DNA of 64,000 nt from Aliamphritea ceti (GTDB lineage: Bacteria > Pseudomonadota > Gammaproteobacteria > Pseudomonadales > Balneatricaceae): contig NZ_AP025282.1 in assembly GCF_024347215.1 (NCBI RefSeq), forward strand, positions 930,001 to 994,000, given 5' to 3'. The first letter of the stretch is position 1. Each line of letters opens with the position of its first letter. The translations under genes were made by a program, and so were the position numbers. The notes beneath the pieces were generated by a model. That model made no database searches and was not told where the DNA came from. It saw nothing but the letters and a program-made list of their open reading frames with translations. This document shows, one piece after another, positions 7,803 through 17,625 of the stretch.

Positions 7803-9545
7803 TCACTGCGACGGTTTCGTGTCGGGCGTGGCAGTGGGTATTTTCTTATCTACCTGGGAGCTGATCAGCTCCTCCTGAGGTGTTTGGGTCGTTTGACGGC
7901 GTAACCGGCTGGCACGTAACTCACCGGCACGGTCGAGAATAGGATAGGCAACCGATGCCAGATGCGAATTGATGCGCTTAATATCACGAAGAATATCGAG
8001 AAAGAGTGCGCTGTCGGTCGCTGGCGAATTCACTTGCTCACGCAAGCGGCGCTGGTGAGCGTTAATGGCGTTGTTTTCCATTTCGCGAATAGCTGTTTTT
8101 TGCTCGAGTAATTCACGGGCATTACCGACCCGGCCATTCATTAACACGGTAAAAGCAAGTTTCATATTGTTCTGCGTTGCCGCGTGCAGTTCTTCAATCG
8201 CTCGCATATCGGCCGTTGCGAACTGAATGTTCTGGCTGAGAGTGCGGGATATCAGATCGGCGAGACTGCTTTCAACAATGTCACCCAAGTGTTCCAAGTT
8301 AGTGGTAAACGACATGTACTGATTGCAGCGGCGGCGGTTCTTTTTTCCCAGATCCCGGCGGCTTAGCTCGGTCAGATAGTGTTTGATCTTCTCGTGATAT
8401 TCATCGACCAGATCATCTGACTGAGTGATCTTCTTCAGTGTACTGTTGTCCCGTTGCTGAAGGGCTTCAATACTCTTATTTACCATGTTATCCAACAGGT
8501 CTCCCATGCGAAGTACCTCACGCATGGCATTGGACAGAGCTATGGCCGGGTTATCCAGTGCTGAGCGGTCCAGGTAACGAGGTTTGACACTATTCGCGTC
8601 TTCTTCACGTTCTGGCAATAACCTGGTAACCAGTTTGGCTGCCGGATTTACTAACGGCAGGAACAGTACCGCAAGGCCCAGGTTGAAGAACATGTGGAAG
8701 TTTACCAATTGGCGTGCCGGTGATTCGCCTAATTCTGGCAGCCATGCCGTTACGATATTCAGTAATGGCAGCATGATCAGCACACCGACGGTGCGGAAGA
8801 TCAGATTCCCCAGTGGTGGACGGCGTATTGCTGGGTCAGCGCGCATAGTCGAAAGAATAGCAGGTAGCGCACCACCTAGGTTTGCACCAAGGATTAAGAC
8901 AAAACCAACATGCAGTGGCAGTGATCCGGAGGCGCCTAAAGCAACAACTAACAGGACGGTTGCCAGGCTTGAATGTGCCAGGAAGCTGATCAGTGCGCCG
9001 ATCAAAATCGCCAGGACAGGCTCATCAGCCAGTGATGATAGCAAGAACTGAATAGTCGATGAGTCCCGCATAGGGGACGACGCGGTCACAATGAGCTGTA
9101 ATGCCAGCAGCATCAGGCCGAGGCCCAGAATGATCTGTCCCAGATGTTTCTGACGTTCACTGCGGGCATTAAAATATAAGCAGACGCCTGCAAAGATTAA
9201 GACGGGTTTGAGCAGGCTGAGATCCATCGACAGGGCTTGGGCAACCAGGGTGGTGCCAATGTCAGCGCCAAGCAATAAAGCCAGTGCAGGTGCGGCAGAA
9301 AGGCCCTGAGCGGCAAATGAACTGGCAAGTAACGCAGTTGCTGTGCTGCTTTGTAACATACAGGTTACGGCGATACCGACACCAAAAGCTTTGAAGCGGT
9401 TGCTCATACTGCGGCCGAGATGACGCCGCAGTTTACCGCCATAAGCGCTGATTATACTGGTCTTAACCATGGTTAGTCCCCAAAGAAGCAGGGCTACGCC
9501 ACCTAGTAGGTTGATCAGAACTGTTGTGCCGACCGCTGTATGCAT
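7803..9545 (-). CDS. Na/Pi-cotransporter family protein with PhoU-like tail
   Basis: Predicted inner-membrane sodium-dependent phosphate transporter of the NptA/YjbB family, 580 aa. Two inverted repeats carry the family signatures QSSTAT with GADIGTT (first half) and HSSLAT with GANLGG (second half), and eight or nine membrane segments fill residues 1-310. Residues about 335-545 are an all-helical PhoU-like domain (two three-helix bundles) thought to modulate uptake or export. The position next to a HAD phosphatase suggests phosphate handling, but they may not be one unit. The last 30 residues are Thr/Gln/Pro-rich. Confidence 0.88.
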   Translation of the reverse strand: MHTAVGTTVLINLLGGVALLLWGLTMVKTSIISAYGGKLRRHLGRSMSNRFKAFGVGIAVTCMLQSSTATALLASSFAAQGLSAAPALALLLGADIGTTLVAQALSMDLSLLKPVLIFAGVCLYFNARSERQKHLGQIILGLGLMLLALQLIVTASSPMRDSSTIQFLLSSLADEPVLAILIGALISFLAHSSLATVLLVVALGASGSLPLHVGFVLILGANLGGALPAILSTMRADPAIRRPPLGNLIFRTVGVLIMLPLLNIVTAWLPELGESPARQLVNFHMFFNLGLAVLFLPLVNPAAKLVTRLLPEREEDANSVKPRYLDRSALDNPAIALSNAMREVLRMGDLLDNMVNKSIEALQQRDNSTLKKITQSDDLVDEYHEKIKHYLTELSRRDLGKKNRRRCNQYMSFTTNLEHLGDIVESSLADLISRTLSQNIQFATADMRAIEELHAATQNNMKLAFTVLMNGRVGNARELLEQKTAIREMENNAINAHQRRLREQVNSPATDSALFLDILRDIKRINSHLASVAYPILDRAGELRASRLRRQTTQTPQEELISSQVDKKIPTATPDTKPSQ

Positions 9546-9615
9546 TATGCCATTACCATGTTGAGTCGATTGTCTCCTGCCGGGCGTGCCGGTAGTCAGA
9601 TAAATAATAGATAGT

Positions 9616-9641
9616 CTCTGTATCTCCCGGGAGATACAGAG
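9616..9641. repeat. Perfect 26-bp palindrome downstream of the ABC transporter operon
   Basis: CTCTGTATCTCCC and its exact reverse complement abut with no spacer, centred on CCCGGG. It stands between the stop of the ATPase gene (9673) and the start of the Na/Pi transporter gene (9545), both leftward. There is no convincing U-tract on the leftward side, so it is either a weak terminator or an operator for the transporter gene. Confidence 0.7.
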
Positions 9642-9672
9642 TCAGTTTGCCTGAGTTTTCCCGCAGGAAAGA

Positions 9673-11307
9673 TCAGTTTCCTGCCGATTCCATCCGGCGT
9701 GTGCTGAGGACTTTTTCCAGCCAACCCAGTTCCATTTCCGGTACGGAAGAAAGCAGCAGGTCGGTGTAGTCATCAAAAGGTGGTGACAGCACGCTGTCTT
9801 TGTCGCCGAATCGCATCAGCTTGCCCTGATACATCACGGCGATGGCGTCAGAGATTGCCCGGACAGTGGCGATATCGTGCGTGATGAACAGATATGCAAT
9901 GTTATGTTGCTTCTGTAAGCGTAGCAGTAGACGGAGGATTTCATCGGCAACCAGAGGGTCCAGCGCCGAGGTTACTTCGTCACAGATGATCATTTTAGGC
10001 TTGGCTGCCAGGGCGCGGGCAATACAAACTCGCTGCTTCTGACCACCGGAAAGTTCCGCGGGGTAGCGGTCCATATATTCTTCGCCAAGTTCGATCTGTT
10101 CGAGTAGTTCGACGGTCTGTTTGCGAAGCTCTGCACCGCTCACACCAAAGTAAAAGCCTAAGGGCCGACCGACAATCTGGCCAATGGTATGACGTGGATT
10201 CATTGCTACGTCTGCCATCTGATAGATCATCTGCAGTTCACGTAACTGCTCTTTGCTACGTGACTTAAGCGCTGCCGGTAATGTTTCGCCGTCGAACTCA
10301 ATACTGCCTGACATCGGCGGTAACAGGCCTGTTACTACTCGTGCCAGGGTTGACTTACCTGAGCCGGATTCACCGACAATTGATAAAGTCTGACCAGGCT
10401 TCAGGAACATAGTGACATCGTGCAGAATCTTATTCTTGCCGTCGTATGCTGCGTCGATCTGATTGATCTTCAGGATCGGTTCCTGATCACAGGGGGCAGC
10501 CTGATCTTTCTCAATACCACGAACACTTACCAGATCTTGTGTATAAGTCTGCTGCGGATTATTGATGATCTGGTCGGTACTGCCGTATTCAACGGTTTTA
10601 CCGTGTCGGAGTACCATGATGTCATCGGAAATCTGCGCCACAACTGCAAGATCGTGAGTGATATACAGTGCAGCCGTTCCTGTATCAGCGATGGCATGCT
10701 TGATGGTTGCCAGTACGTCAATCTGGGTGGTTACATCCAGCGCAGTGGTTGGCTCATCAAATACAATCAGGTCAGGCTTGGAACACAGTGCCATAACTGT
10801 CATAGCACGTTGTAACTGACCCCCGGATACCTGGTGCGGATAACGGTCGCCAAAGTTATCAGGGTCAGGCAGGCCTAACTTGTGATACAGCGTATTAGCA
10901 TAGCTTTCTGCTTCATCGCGGCTCATCAGCTTATGTTCCAGCGCCGACTCAATGATTTGATCACCGAGACGGTGGGCTGGATTGAAAGCGGCTGCCGCAG
11001 ATTGCGCAACATAAGCCACCCGTGCACCGCGTACTTGCCGTATCTGGCCGTGATTGTGAGCCAGAATATTCTCACCGTTTAACCAGACTTCGCCACCGCT
11101 AATGTGACAGCCGCCACGGCCATAAGCCAGGCTGGATAAACCAATGGTTGATTTACCGGCACCGGATTCACCGATTAGTCCCAGTACTTTTCCTTTCTCT
11201 AAAGAGAAAGAGACACCTTCAACAATGGTGATGGTTTTTGCTGGCTGGCCTGGTGTATGACTGGTGACAGAAATCTGCAGGTTTTTGACGTCGAGTAAAG
11301 TGCTCAT
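9673..11307 (-). CDS. Dipeptide/oligopeptide ABC transporter, fused double ATPase
   Basis: Energises the peptide-type transporter encoded just upstream. The 544-aa protein is a head-to-tail fusion of a DppD-like and a DppF-like ATPase. The first half has Walker A GESGAGKST, signature VSGGQLQRAM and Walker B LIVFDEPTTALD; the second half has GESGSGKST, LSGGQKQRV and MIICDEVTSALD. Both sites look competent. It overlaps the permease gene by 4 bp. The closest known arrangement is the fused ATPase of nickel/oligopeptide or YejF/GsiA-like systems; the substrate cannot be read from the ATPase. Confidence 0.92.
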   Translation of the reverse strand: MSTLLDVKNLQISVTSHTPGQPAKTITIVEGVSFSLEKGKVLGLIGESGAGKSTIGLSSLAYGRGGCHISGGEVWLNGENILAHNHGQIRQVRGARVAYVAQSAAAAFNPAHRLGDQIIESALEHKLMSRDEAESYANTLYHKLGLPDPDNFGDRYPHQVSGGQLQRAMTVMALCSKPDLIVFDEPTTALDVTTQIDVLATIKHAIADTGTAALYITHDLAVVAQISDDIMVLRHGKTVEYGSTDQIINNPQQTYTQDLVSVRGIEKDQAAPCDQEPILKINQIDAAYDGKNKILHDVTMFLKPGQTLSIVGESGSGKSTLARVVTGLLPPMSGSIEFDGETLPAALKSRSKEQLRELQMIYQMADVAMNPRHTIGQIVGRPLGFYFGVSGAELRKQTVELLEQIELGEEYMDRYPAELSGGQKQRVCIARALAAKPKMIICDEVTSALDPLVADEILRLLLRLQKQHNIAYLFITHDIATVRAISDAIAVMYQGKLMRFGDKDSVLSPPFDDYTDLLLSSVPEMELGWLEKVLSTRRMESAGN

Positions 11308-12200
11308 TCCCGGCCTCCTTTCAAACTACTGGTACGGCTTAGAATTGAATCCACAACGAGATTAATACTGATAGTGAGTGTGGCAATCGCTGCCGCAGGA
11401 ATCAGTGCTGCAGGAATACCAAAGACAATACCGTCTTTATTTTCCTTAACCATACTTCCCCAATCGGCTTCCGGTGGCTGAACACCAAGACCCAGAAAAC
11501 TAAGGGTACTCAGGAACAGAACGGCGAAAGCAAAACGCAAACCGAATTCAGCAAACAGTGGCGATAGCGCGTTTGGCAGGATCTCACGGAAAATAATCCA
11601 CAGGTTGCCTTCACCACGTAAACGGGCCGCTTCAACATAATCCATTACTACGATATCGACGGCCACAGCACGAGACAGACGGAATACCCGAGTCGAGTCC
11701 AGAACTCCCATGATGAGGACCAGAAACAGCATGTTTGCTGGCAATACTGACAGTACAACTAATGCAAAGATCAGTGTTGGAATTGACATCATCAGATCGT
11801 TCATACGGCTTAATATCTGGTCGGTATGGCCACCGCTAACGGCTGCCAAAAATCCCAGAAATGTACCCATGAAAAAGGATAACAGAGTCGCAGCACCGGC
11901 AATAAAAAAGGTGTTACGTGCCCCGTAAATCAAACGGGAAAGAATATCCCGTCCTAACTGGTCAGTACCCAGTGGAAATTCAAGAGACATTGGTAACCAT
12001 ACGTCACCAACAATCTCTACTTGAGAGTAGGGCGCTACCCAAGGAGCAAAAATAGCTGAGAGGGCGAATACCACCAGGCTTACTAAGCCAATCCGGGCAC
12101 CCCAGGATAAGTGGCTGAGAAAACTTTTCAGCCAGTGTGGCTTATGTGGAGCAGCCTGAGCTGCGCCAGCGCCGGATAAATCAGAAGCAGTTGAGTTCAT
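11304..12200 (-). CDS. Peptide-type ABC transporter permease (DppC-like)
   Basis: Inner-membrane permease of 298 aa. Although the frame is open further upstream, the start is set at 12200 (MNSTASDL) because AGGA precedes it and this avoids overlap with the upstream permease gene. A cytoplasmic N-terminus of about 35 residues is followed by six membrane helices. FPLGTDQLGRDILSRLIYGAR before the second helix is the DppC/OppC signature and the EAA loop contains EAARLRGEGNLWIIFREILPN. It forms the channel with the DppB-like protein encoded upstream. Confidence 0.9.
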   Translation of the reverse strand: MNSTASDLSGAGAAQAAPHKPHWLKSFLSHLSWGARIGLVSLVVFALSAIFAPWVAPYSQVEIVGDVWLPMSLEFPLGTDQLGRDILSRLIYGARNTFFIAGAATLLSFFMGTFLGFLAAVSGGHTDQILSRMNDLMMSIPTLIFALVVLSVLPANMLFLVLIMGVLDSTRVFRLSRAVAVDIVVMDYVEAARLRGEGNLWIIFREILPNALSPLFAEFGLRFAFAVLFLSTLSFLGLGVQPPEADWGSMVKENKDGIVFGIPAALIPAAAIATLTISINLVVDSILSRTSSLKGGRE

Positions 12201-12219
12201 TATTTTTATTCCTGGCCTC

Positions 12220-13188
12220 TTATTTTGGATGACGCAGACGTGGGTTTGCAATGATCGACATAACGTCGGCAAACACATTAAGCAGGATATAAATCGCTGC
12301 GAAAATAAGACCTGTGGCCTGTACAACAGGAACGTCTCGCTTAGTTACGTGGTCAACCAATAATTGTCCCATACCCGGATAGACGAAGATAATTTCAACG
12401 ATAACAACGCCGACTACCAGATACGCCAGGTTCAGTACTACAACAGTAATGATTGGCGAAATAGCATTTGGAAAGGCGTGGTGGAAAATAATCTTGAATG
12501 GACTGATGCCTTTTAGTTCAGCAGTTTCTATGTATGCACTGGACATCACATTGAGAATAGCCGCACGGGTCATTCGCATCATGTGTGCTAATACAACCAG
12601 CGTCAGGGTAGCGCAGGGTAAAGCAATGGCGGTCAGTTTTTCGCCAAGTGACATACCTTCATAAACCAGTGAGCTGGAAGGTAACCAGCCAAAGTTAACT
12701 GCGAATACTAGAATCAGTAAGTAGCCGATAAAAAACTCGGGAAGAGATATCGCTGTAATTGTCGTAATAGAAATAAGTTTATCGACAATACCGTTTCGAA
12801 AGTGAACCGCAACCATGCCTAGAATTACCGCCAGCGGTACGGCAATAATTGCAGTAGTCGCAGCCAAAAACAGTGTGTTGCCCAGACGTCCGCCGATCAT
12901 AGCGCCGATGTCGCGACCACTGCTCAGGGAGTTACCCAGGTCACCTTGTAAAATACCACCCAGCCAGGATAAATAACGCTCCAGTGGAGGTGTGTTAAGA
13001 CCCATGTCAGCCCGTAGGTTAGCCAGGGCTTCCGGGGTGGCGCTTTGACCAAGAATACTCTGCGCAACGTCGCCAGGCAGCATTTCAGTGCCGGCAAAAA
13101 TCAGTGCAGAGATGGCCAGTAAAAGCCCAAGGCCAAGCGCAATGCGCTTGACCACCAGGGCTGTCAGAGAGTTAGACGCAAGAGCCAT
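12220..13188 (-). CDS. Peptide-type ABC transporter permease (DppB-like)
   Basis: Inner-membrane permease of 322 aa. The N-terminal helix (VVKRIALGLGLLLAISALIF) is followed by the typical periplasmic segment with FAGTEMLPGDVAQSILGQSATPEAL and five more helices; the EAA loop IETAELKGISPFKIIFHHAFPN contacts the ATPase. It ends 19 bp before the DppC-like start and begins 3 bp after the binding-protein stop, a tight operon. Confidence 0.92.
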   Translation of the reverse strand: MALASNSLTALVVKRIALGLGLLLAISALIFAGTEMLPGDVAQSILGQSATPEALANLRADMGLNTPPLERYLSWLGGILQGDLGNSLSSGRDIGAMIGGRLGNTLFLAATTAIIAVPLAVILGMVAVHFRNGIVDKLISITTITAISLPEFFIGYLLILVFAVNFGWLPSSSLVYEGMSLGEKLTAIALPCATLTLVVLAHMMRMTRAAILNVMSSAYIETAELKGISPFKIIFHHAFPNAISPIITVVVLNLAYLVVGVVIVEIIFVYPGMGQLLVDHVTKRDVPVVQATGLIFAAIYILLNVFADVMSIIANPRLRHPK

Positions 13189-13191
13189 TGT

Positions 13192-14781
13192 TTAAACCAA
13201 CCAGCAACGGATCAGGGAGTAACCATTGGACATTTCACCGGAAGGGTCGCGAACATAGCCGCCAACCTTTTTGGATACGCCATCAATGAAGTCGTTGAAG
13301 AACGGAATCATTGCTCCTCCGTCATCGCGAACCATACGGCCCATATCGCTGTATATCTGCTTACGGTTTGTACGGTCAGTCTCAACACGCGCCTGAGATA
13401 ACAACTTATCAAATTCAGGGCGACGCCAGTTAGTGTCATTCCAGTCAGCATCTGATTTGTATGCTACGGCATACATTTCATCCTGGGTGTTACGGCCACT
13501 CCAATAGGATGTACAGAAAGGCTGTGCATTCCAGACGTTAGACCAGTAACCGTCAGCAGGCTCACGCTTAACTTCAACCTTGATGCCTGCTTTAGCAGCT
13601 TGCTGGCTAAACAGAATTGAAGCATCTACTGCGCCGGCGAAAGCTGCATCAGAGGTACGCAGAACAACCGGGCCAGTGTGGCCAGATTTCTTGTAATGGT
13701 ATGCCGCTTTATCCAGATCCTGAGTACGCTGTTCAATTGAATCATCAAACAGGTCGTATGCTTTGTTGATTGGGAAATCGTTACCAACAGAACCGTAACC
13801 TTGCAGAATACGTGACACCATGTCTTCACGGTTGATCGCATATTTCAGTGCCAGACGCAGGTCCAGGTTATCGAAAGGTGCAGTGTCAGCATGCATCAGG
13901 AATGGGTAGTGACCCTTACCTGAAGTGTTTTCAATCGTAATGTTTGGCAGGCGTGCCATTAATTTAGCCGTTTTTGCAGCTACTACGTTTGCAATATGAA
14001 TGTTGCCAGACTGCAGGGCAGACATACGGGCAGTCTGGTCGTTCATTACGCGTATTTCGACAGTGTCAGCGTGACCAACTTTATCGTTCCAGTAGTCTTT
14101 GAATTTCTCACCAACGTGACGGATACCCGGCTCGTTTACAGTAACTACATATGGTCCGGTACCGATACCAGCATTGGGATCGTCGAAACCGCCACCTGGC
14201 TGAATTGTAAGGTGGTAGTCGGACATCAGATATGGCAAGTCAGCATTGCCTTCTTTCAGTTCCAGGATTACCTGATACTTACCGTTAGCTTTAATGCTTT
14301 CGATATCACGCATGATACCCAGCGCACCTGACTTAGTGTCTTCGCCTGAGTGACGCTGTAGTGTTTTCACTACGTCGTCAGAATCCATTTCTTTTCCGTT
14401 GTGGAACAGCACGCCTTTCCGCAGAGTGAAGGTCCAGGTTTTAGCGCCGTTGGACGGCTCCCAAGAAGTTGCCAGATGAGGAACAGGCTCGCCGGCAGGG
14501 GTAATGTCGACCAGGGTTTCACCCCAGGTACGCAGGAAGCTGTAAGGTACTTTGGATGCGTTCAGAGCCGGATCAAGAACGTCAGTGGAGCTGCCGCCTT
14601 TCAGGCCAGCAATCAGGTGACCGCCTTTTTTTGGTGTTTCTGCAGCCAGAACACCCTGACTTAAAAGCGTGGAAGCCAATGGTGCTGCTACACCAATAGC
14701 TGCTGCATGGCCCATGAATTCGCGACGGCTCAGTCGGCCTTTTGCCGCTTCAATAGCCAACTTATTTAAATCGTGTGACAT
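13192..14781 (-). CDS. ABC transporter substrate-binding protein, family 5, Tat-exported
   Basis: Periplasmic binding protein (SBP_bac_5/DppA family), 529 aa, first gene of the transporter operon. The N-terminus carries the twin-arginine signal SRREFMG (residues about 18-24) and a hydrophobic stretch ending near VLAAE, so it should be exported folded through Tat. Family marks include GTGPYVV, NREDMVSRILQGYG and a C-terminal WNDTNWRRPEFDKLL. Peptides, opines, nickel chelates and other small ligands are all bound by this family, so the substrate is open; the phosphodiesterase and LysR genes nearby may be linked to it. Confidence 0.9.
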   Translation of the reverse strand: MSHDLNKLAIEAAKGRLSRREFMGHAAAIGVAAPLASTLLSQGVLAAETPKKGGHLIAGLKGGSSTDVLDPALNASKVPYSFLRTWGETLVDITPAGEPVPHLATSWEPSNGAKTWTFTLRKGVLFHNGKEMDSDDVVKTLQRHSGEDTKSGALGIMRDIESIKANGKYQVILELKEGNADLPYLMSDYHLTIQPGGGFDDPNAGIGTGPYVVTVNEPGIRHVGEKFKDYWNDKVGHADTVEIRVMNDQTARMSALQSGNIHIANVVAAKTAKLMARLPNITIENTSGKGHYPFLMHADTAPFDNLDLRLALKYAINREDMVSRILQGYGSVGNDFPINKAYDLFDDSIEQRTQDLDKAAYHYKKSGHTGPVVLRTSDAAFAGAVDASILFSQQAAKAGIKVEVKREPADGYWSNVWNAQPFCTSYWSGRNTQDEMYAVAYKSDADWNDTNWRRPEFDKLLSQARVETDRTNRKQIYSDMGRMVRDDGGAMIPFFNDFIDGVSKKVGGYVRDPSGEMSNGYSLIRCWLV

Positions 14782-15376
14782 GTCTACCTCGTTTTATTAT
14801 TCAGTTAAGTAGCCGGTGGTCACCGGTATGCGTAAGCAGGTTTGGCATCTATATATTCCGGATAAGCTGATGTTGCGTAGCTACGGTCTCGGGATAATCT
14901 CACGGCGCCAAACCTGTTTAGCGAAATATTTATTCTTATCCTGAACAGCTAAGTTTTGGCTGTTATTTCAGGTGCCCTCAATAGTGGCAAATTAAAGATA
15001 GTCTAAAAAGCGAGAATTTCGGAACAAAAGCTTTAGTTTTTCTAAAGAGTTCTGTCATTTTAATGTAACAGTAAGGTGTTAATTCAAAGCTATTTTATGG
15101 ATCTAATGTATTTATAATCAAGTGGTTAGTGTTATTAAGGAATTGTTACAAAAATATAATATTTTGATGTCGGTCAAAGTTATGAAAAATAATTTTTCAG
15201 AAAATCTAATAAAATTATTGCACTGTGATTGTCGTTGAGGAGTGCCTGAGTTACATTCTAGGCATATGTTCTTTTATCCGTTCTTGCTCACCGTGAAGCG
15301 TTTTGGTTCTGCTTTTTGATGAATTAAGTCGCCGGATATTCAGTTTTAAGATAATTTTCGTTGGGAGAGAGCTCGC
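14782..15376. other. Intergenic region between ABC operon and lysR-type gene
   Basis: The 595-bp gap separates the leftward transporter operon from the rightward regulator gene and must hold both promoters. It is AT-rich between about 14990 and 15240. The only structures I see are a small CTTTAG/CTAAAG hairpin (15031-15047) and no coding frame with a ribosome-binding site. A divergent LysR arrangement usually places the operator here, but I cannot point to a convincing site. Confidence 0.5.
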
Positions 15377-16309
15377 ATGCAGCGGCCGAAAAAACCCATG
15401 CCACCTCTGAATGCATTGCGCGCATTTGAAGCCGCAGCACGTTTACAGAGTTTAACTAAAGCTTCTGAAGAATTATTTGTTACTCAGGGGGCGGTGAGTC
15501 AGCAAGTAAAGTTGCTTGAAGAGTATCTTGGTGCCCCACTGTTTACCCGTAAATCCCGGAAATTACAGTTGACTGATCTGGGACGTTCCTATGTGCCCGT
15601 GCTTACGCAGGCATTCAGTAATATGCGGGCCAGTACGCAGGAGCTTTTTGATACATCGCATCAGCCGGTATTACAAATCAAGTCCGGTACTACGTTTGCA
15701 CAGCGCTGGCTGGTTGAGCGTTTACCTAAGTTTATGGCGCAGTATCCTGAATACCGGGTACGTTTGAAAACTTCAGTCTGGCCGAATGGTGAAGGTGTTG
15801 ATGGTGTTGATCTTGAAATTTGCCATGGCTATGGTGATTTTTCGGGATCACTGGTACAGCGCATTATTAAAGAACAATGGCAGGTAGTGGCAAGCCCAGG
15901 GTTTATGGAAAGGTATCCCGGCAGTCATCAGCTGGATCAGTTAATCGAAATGCCGCTGATCAGCATCATGGGTTATCGGGAAGGCTGGCATAGCTGGTTT
16001 GGTGAGCAGGGGTTAGTTGAATTGCAACCAATGACCAGTTTTGAAAGTGATAACACGACTATGGCGATAGATATGGCCGAGTCAGGGGTTGGAGCACTAC
16101 TGGGGCTAAGTGGGCATTTGTATGAGCCGTTGCAAAGTGGCCGGCTGATTAAAGCTAATGAGTACGAAATGGAAGCGGAGTGCGGGCATTATCTGGTTCT
16201 GCCAAACCGCCCTATGACGGCCAAAGTTGATAATTTCTGTCGCTGGATGCTCGAAGAGTTAGAAGAGCATCCCTGCAAAGATAATCTCGATTGGAATCTG
16301 AGTTTGTAA
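15377..16309 (+). CDS. LysR-family transcription regulator, GcvA-like
   Basis: Predicted DNA-binding regulator of 310 aa. The winged helix-turn-helix at about residues 8-68 has LNALRAFEAAARLQSLTKAS and VTQGAVSQQVKLLEEYLG, the GcvA/AmpR-type wording; an effector-binding domain fills the rest (about 92-300) with KSGTTFAQRWLVERLPKF. GGGAGAG lies upstream of the ATG. It stands divergent from the peptide-type ABC operon and convergent with the phosphodiesterase gene, so either may be its target. The effector is not known. Confidence 0.88.
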   Translation: MQRPKKPMPPLNALRAFEAAARLQSLTKASEELFVTQGAVSQQVKLLEEYLGAPLFTRKSRKLQLTDLGRSYVPVLTQAFSNMRASTQELFDTSHQPVLQIKSGTTFAQRWLVERLPKFMAQYPEYRVRLKTSVWPNGEGVDGVDLEICHGYGDFSGSLVQRIIKEQWQVVASPGFMERYPGSHQLDQLIEMPLISIMGYREGWHSWFGEQGLVELQPMTSFESDNTTMAIDMAESGVGALLGLSGHLYEPLQSGRLIKANEYEMEAECGHYLVLPNRPMTAKVDNFCRWMLEELEEHPCKDNLDWNLSL

Positions 16310-16335
16310 CTTTCAATTTGAAATTTCTAAGTGAT

Positions 16336-16366
16336 AAAAAATCCCGGTAAGGACCGGGATTTTTTA
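16336..16366. terminator. Bidirectional terminator between lysR-type gene and phosphodiesterase gene
   Basis: AAAAATCCCGGT-AAGG-ACCGGGATTTTT, a GC-rich stem with A and T arms on either side, suited to both converging genes. Confidence 0.88.
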
Positions 16367-16383
16367 TGCATGATAACTTCGAA

Positions 16384-17625
16384 CTACACTGGCTGAAGAA
16401 TAGATTCGACTGTCCAGTCTGTTTCAATACCCATAATAGCTGCCATTGTTGGAGCTACCTGTACTGAGGTGGCAAACTCGACTTCTAGCTGTGGCACGTT
16501 AGGGCCTGCGAAGATGCAGAACCGGTTGTCTTCAGGAGTCCCCGGACGCATGCCGTGGTTAGACTTGTATTTAGAGGCTCCACGAATGGCTCCTGTACCC
16601 ATTACATCTGCTTCAAAGCTGACATATTCACCTTCAGGGCAAGTAAAGGCGATCAGAGTATCGTGAAGGTCTGCGGGTATGAAGTCTTTCGACATGACTT
16701 CCATACCTTGTTTCAGCAACTGTTCTGTGACGGTCGCGGCTTCTTCCGCTGAACGTGGTGCAACCATTAATACACTGCCTTCACTGGACCAGCGACAGCC
16801 TTCGGGTAGCAGCAAGTCGCAGCGTACAGCGTCAGGCATAGAAGTATGACCGTGATCACTCATGATGGCGAAATTGTACTTATCCAACGTGCCGTTATTG
16901 CGCAGTTGTGTCATCAGCGCGCCAACCTGCGCGTCTGCAGTACGTAAAGACAGTTCTGTTTGCGGGTGCTCAGTGCCGTACTGGTGCAAATAGTAATCGG
17001 TAATGCCTACTTCCAGCATAATCAGATCAGGTGCATCAGCACCCGCCAGAGTGGCAGCAACCTGCATCAACTGATAGTCAGCCAGCATACCCAGACTAAG
17101 TGTTTGTTCCCGGTCGGCAATCGGATCGACCATATCGTCAATGCTCATGCCAAGACGTTGCAGACGGTTATCCGGATCCAGGTTCTTATTGGTGAGGCTC
17201 CACTGCTCATTCGCCGGATGCGGTTCATTATCACGGCCGCGGCTCATTACATCATTTACCCACCATGGCTTGATAAACAGATTGCAGTCTTCCGGACGCA
17301 CCATGCCATAGCCAACGTTTATAACATCACCGCCGGCTTTACGGGCAAAGCCTGCAAGGGTTTCGCCACGAACGTCATAAGGGTTAGACCAGCGGAATAC
17401 GTCGCCATCCCAAATTTTGTTGCCGTAGACACCATGTTCAGCTGGCGGTCGGCCAATGATCATAGATGTTCGGCCGGGGAATGATGTTCCGCAAATCTCC
17501 GGTGTCAGTTCTTTTACCTGACAGCCCTGTTTGGCCAAAGCATCCAGGTGAGGCAGCTGAGCGCGCATCTGTTCAAATTTACCGGCGCTGATGCCGTCAA
17601 TCATGATGAGAATGAGTTTATTCAT
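16384..17625 (-). CDS. Alkaline-phosphatase-superfamily phosphodiesterase/pyrophosphatase
   Basis: Predicted metal-dependent hydrolase of 413 aa of the type I phosphodiesterase/nucleotide pyrophosphatase family. Metal and catalytic residues can be followed: Asp in MIDGISAG, the nucleophile Thr in CGTSFPGRTSM, Asp/His in GITDYYLHQYG, SDHGHT, and the C-terminal NHGMRP. There is no signal peptide, so it should act in the cytoplasm. The family includes nucleotide pyrophosphatases, glycerophosphodiesterases and phosphonoacetate hydrolase; the lack of close wording prevents a choice. Being next to a peptide-type importer and a LysR regulator suggests breakdown of an imported organophosphorus compound, which is inference. 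Confidence 0.82.
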   Translation of the reverse strand: MNKLILIMIDGISAGKFEQMRAQLPHLDALAKQGCQVKELTPEICGTSFPGRTSMIIGRPPAEHGVYGNKIWDGDVFRWSNPYDVRGETLAGFARKAGGDVINVGYGMVRPEDCNLFIKPWWVNDVMSRGRDNEPHPANEQWSLTNKNLDPDNRLQRLGMSIDDMVDPIADREQTLSLGMLADYQLMQVAATLAGADAPDLIMLEVGITDYYLHQYGTEHPQTELSLRTADAQVGALMTQLRNNGTLDKYNFAIMSDHGHTSMPDAVRCDLLLPEGCRWSSEGSVLMVAPRSAEEAATVTEQLLKQGMEVMSKDFIPADLHDTLIAFTCPEGEYVSFEADVMGTGAIRGASKYKSNHGMRPGTPEDNRFCIFAGPNVPQLEVEFATSVQVAPTMAAIMGIETDWTVESILQPV

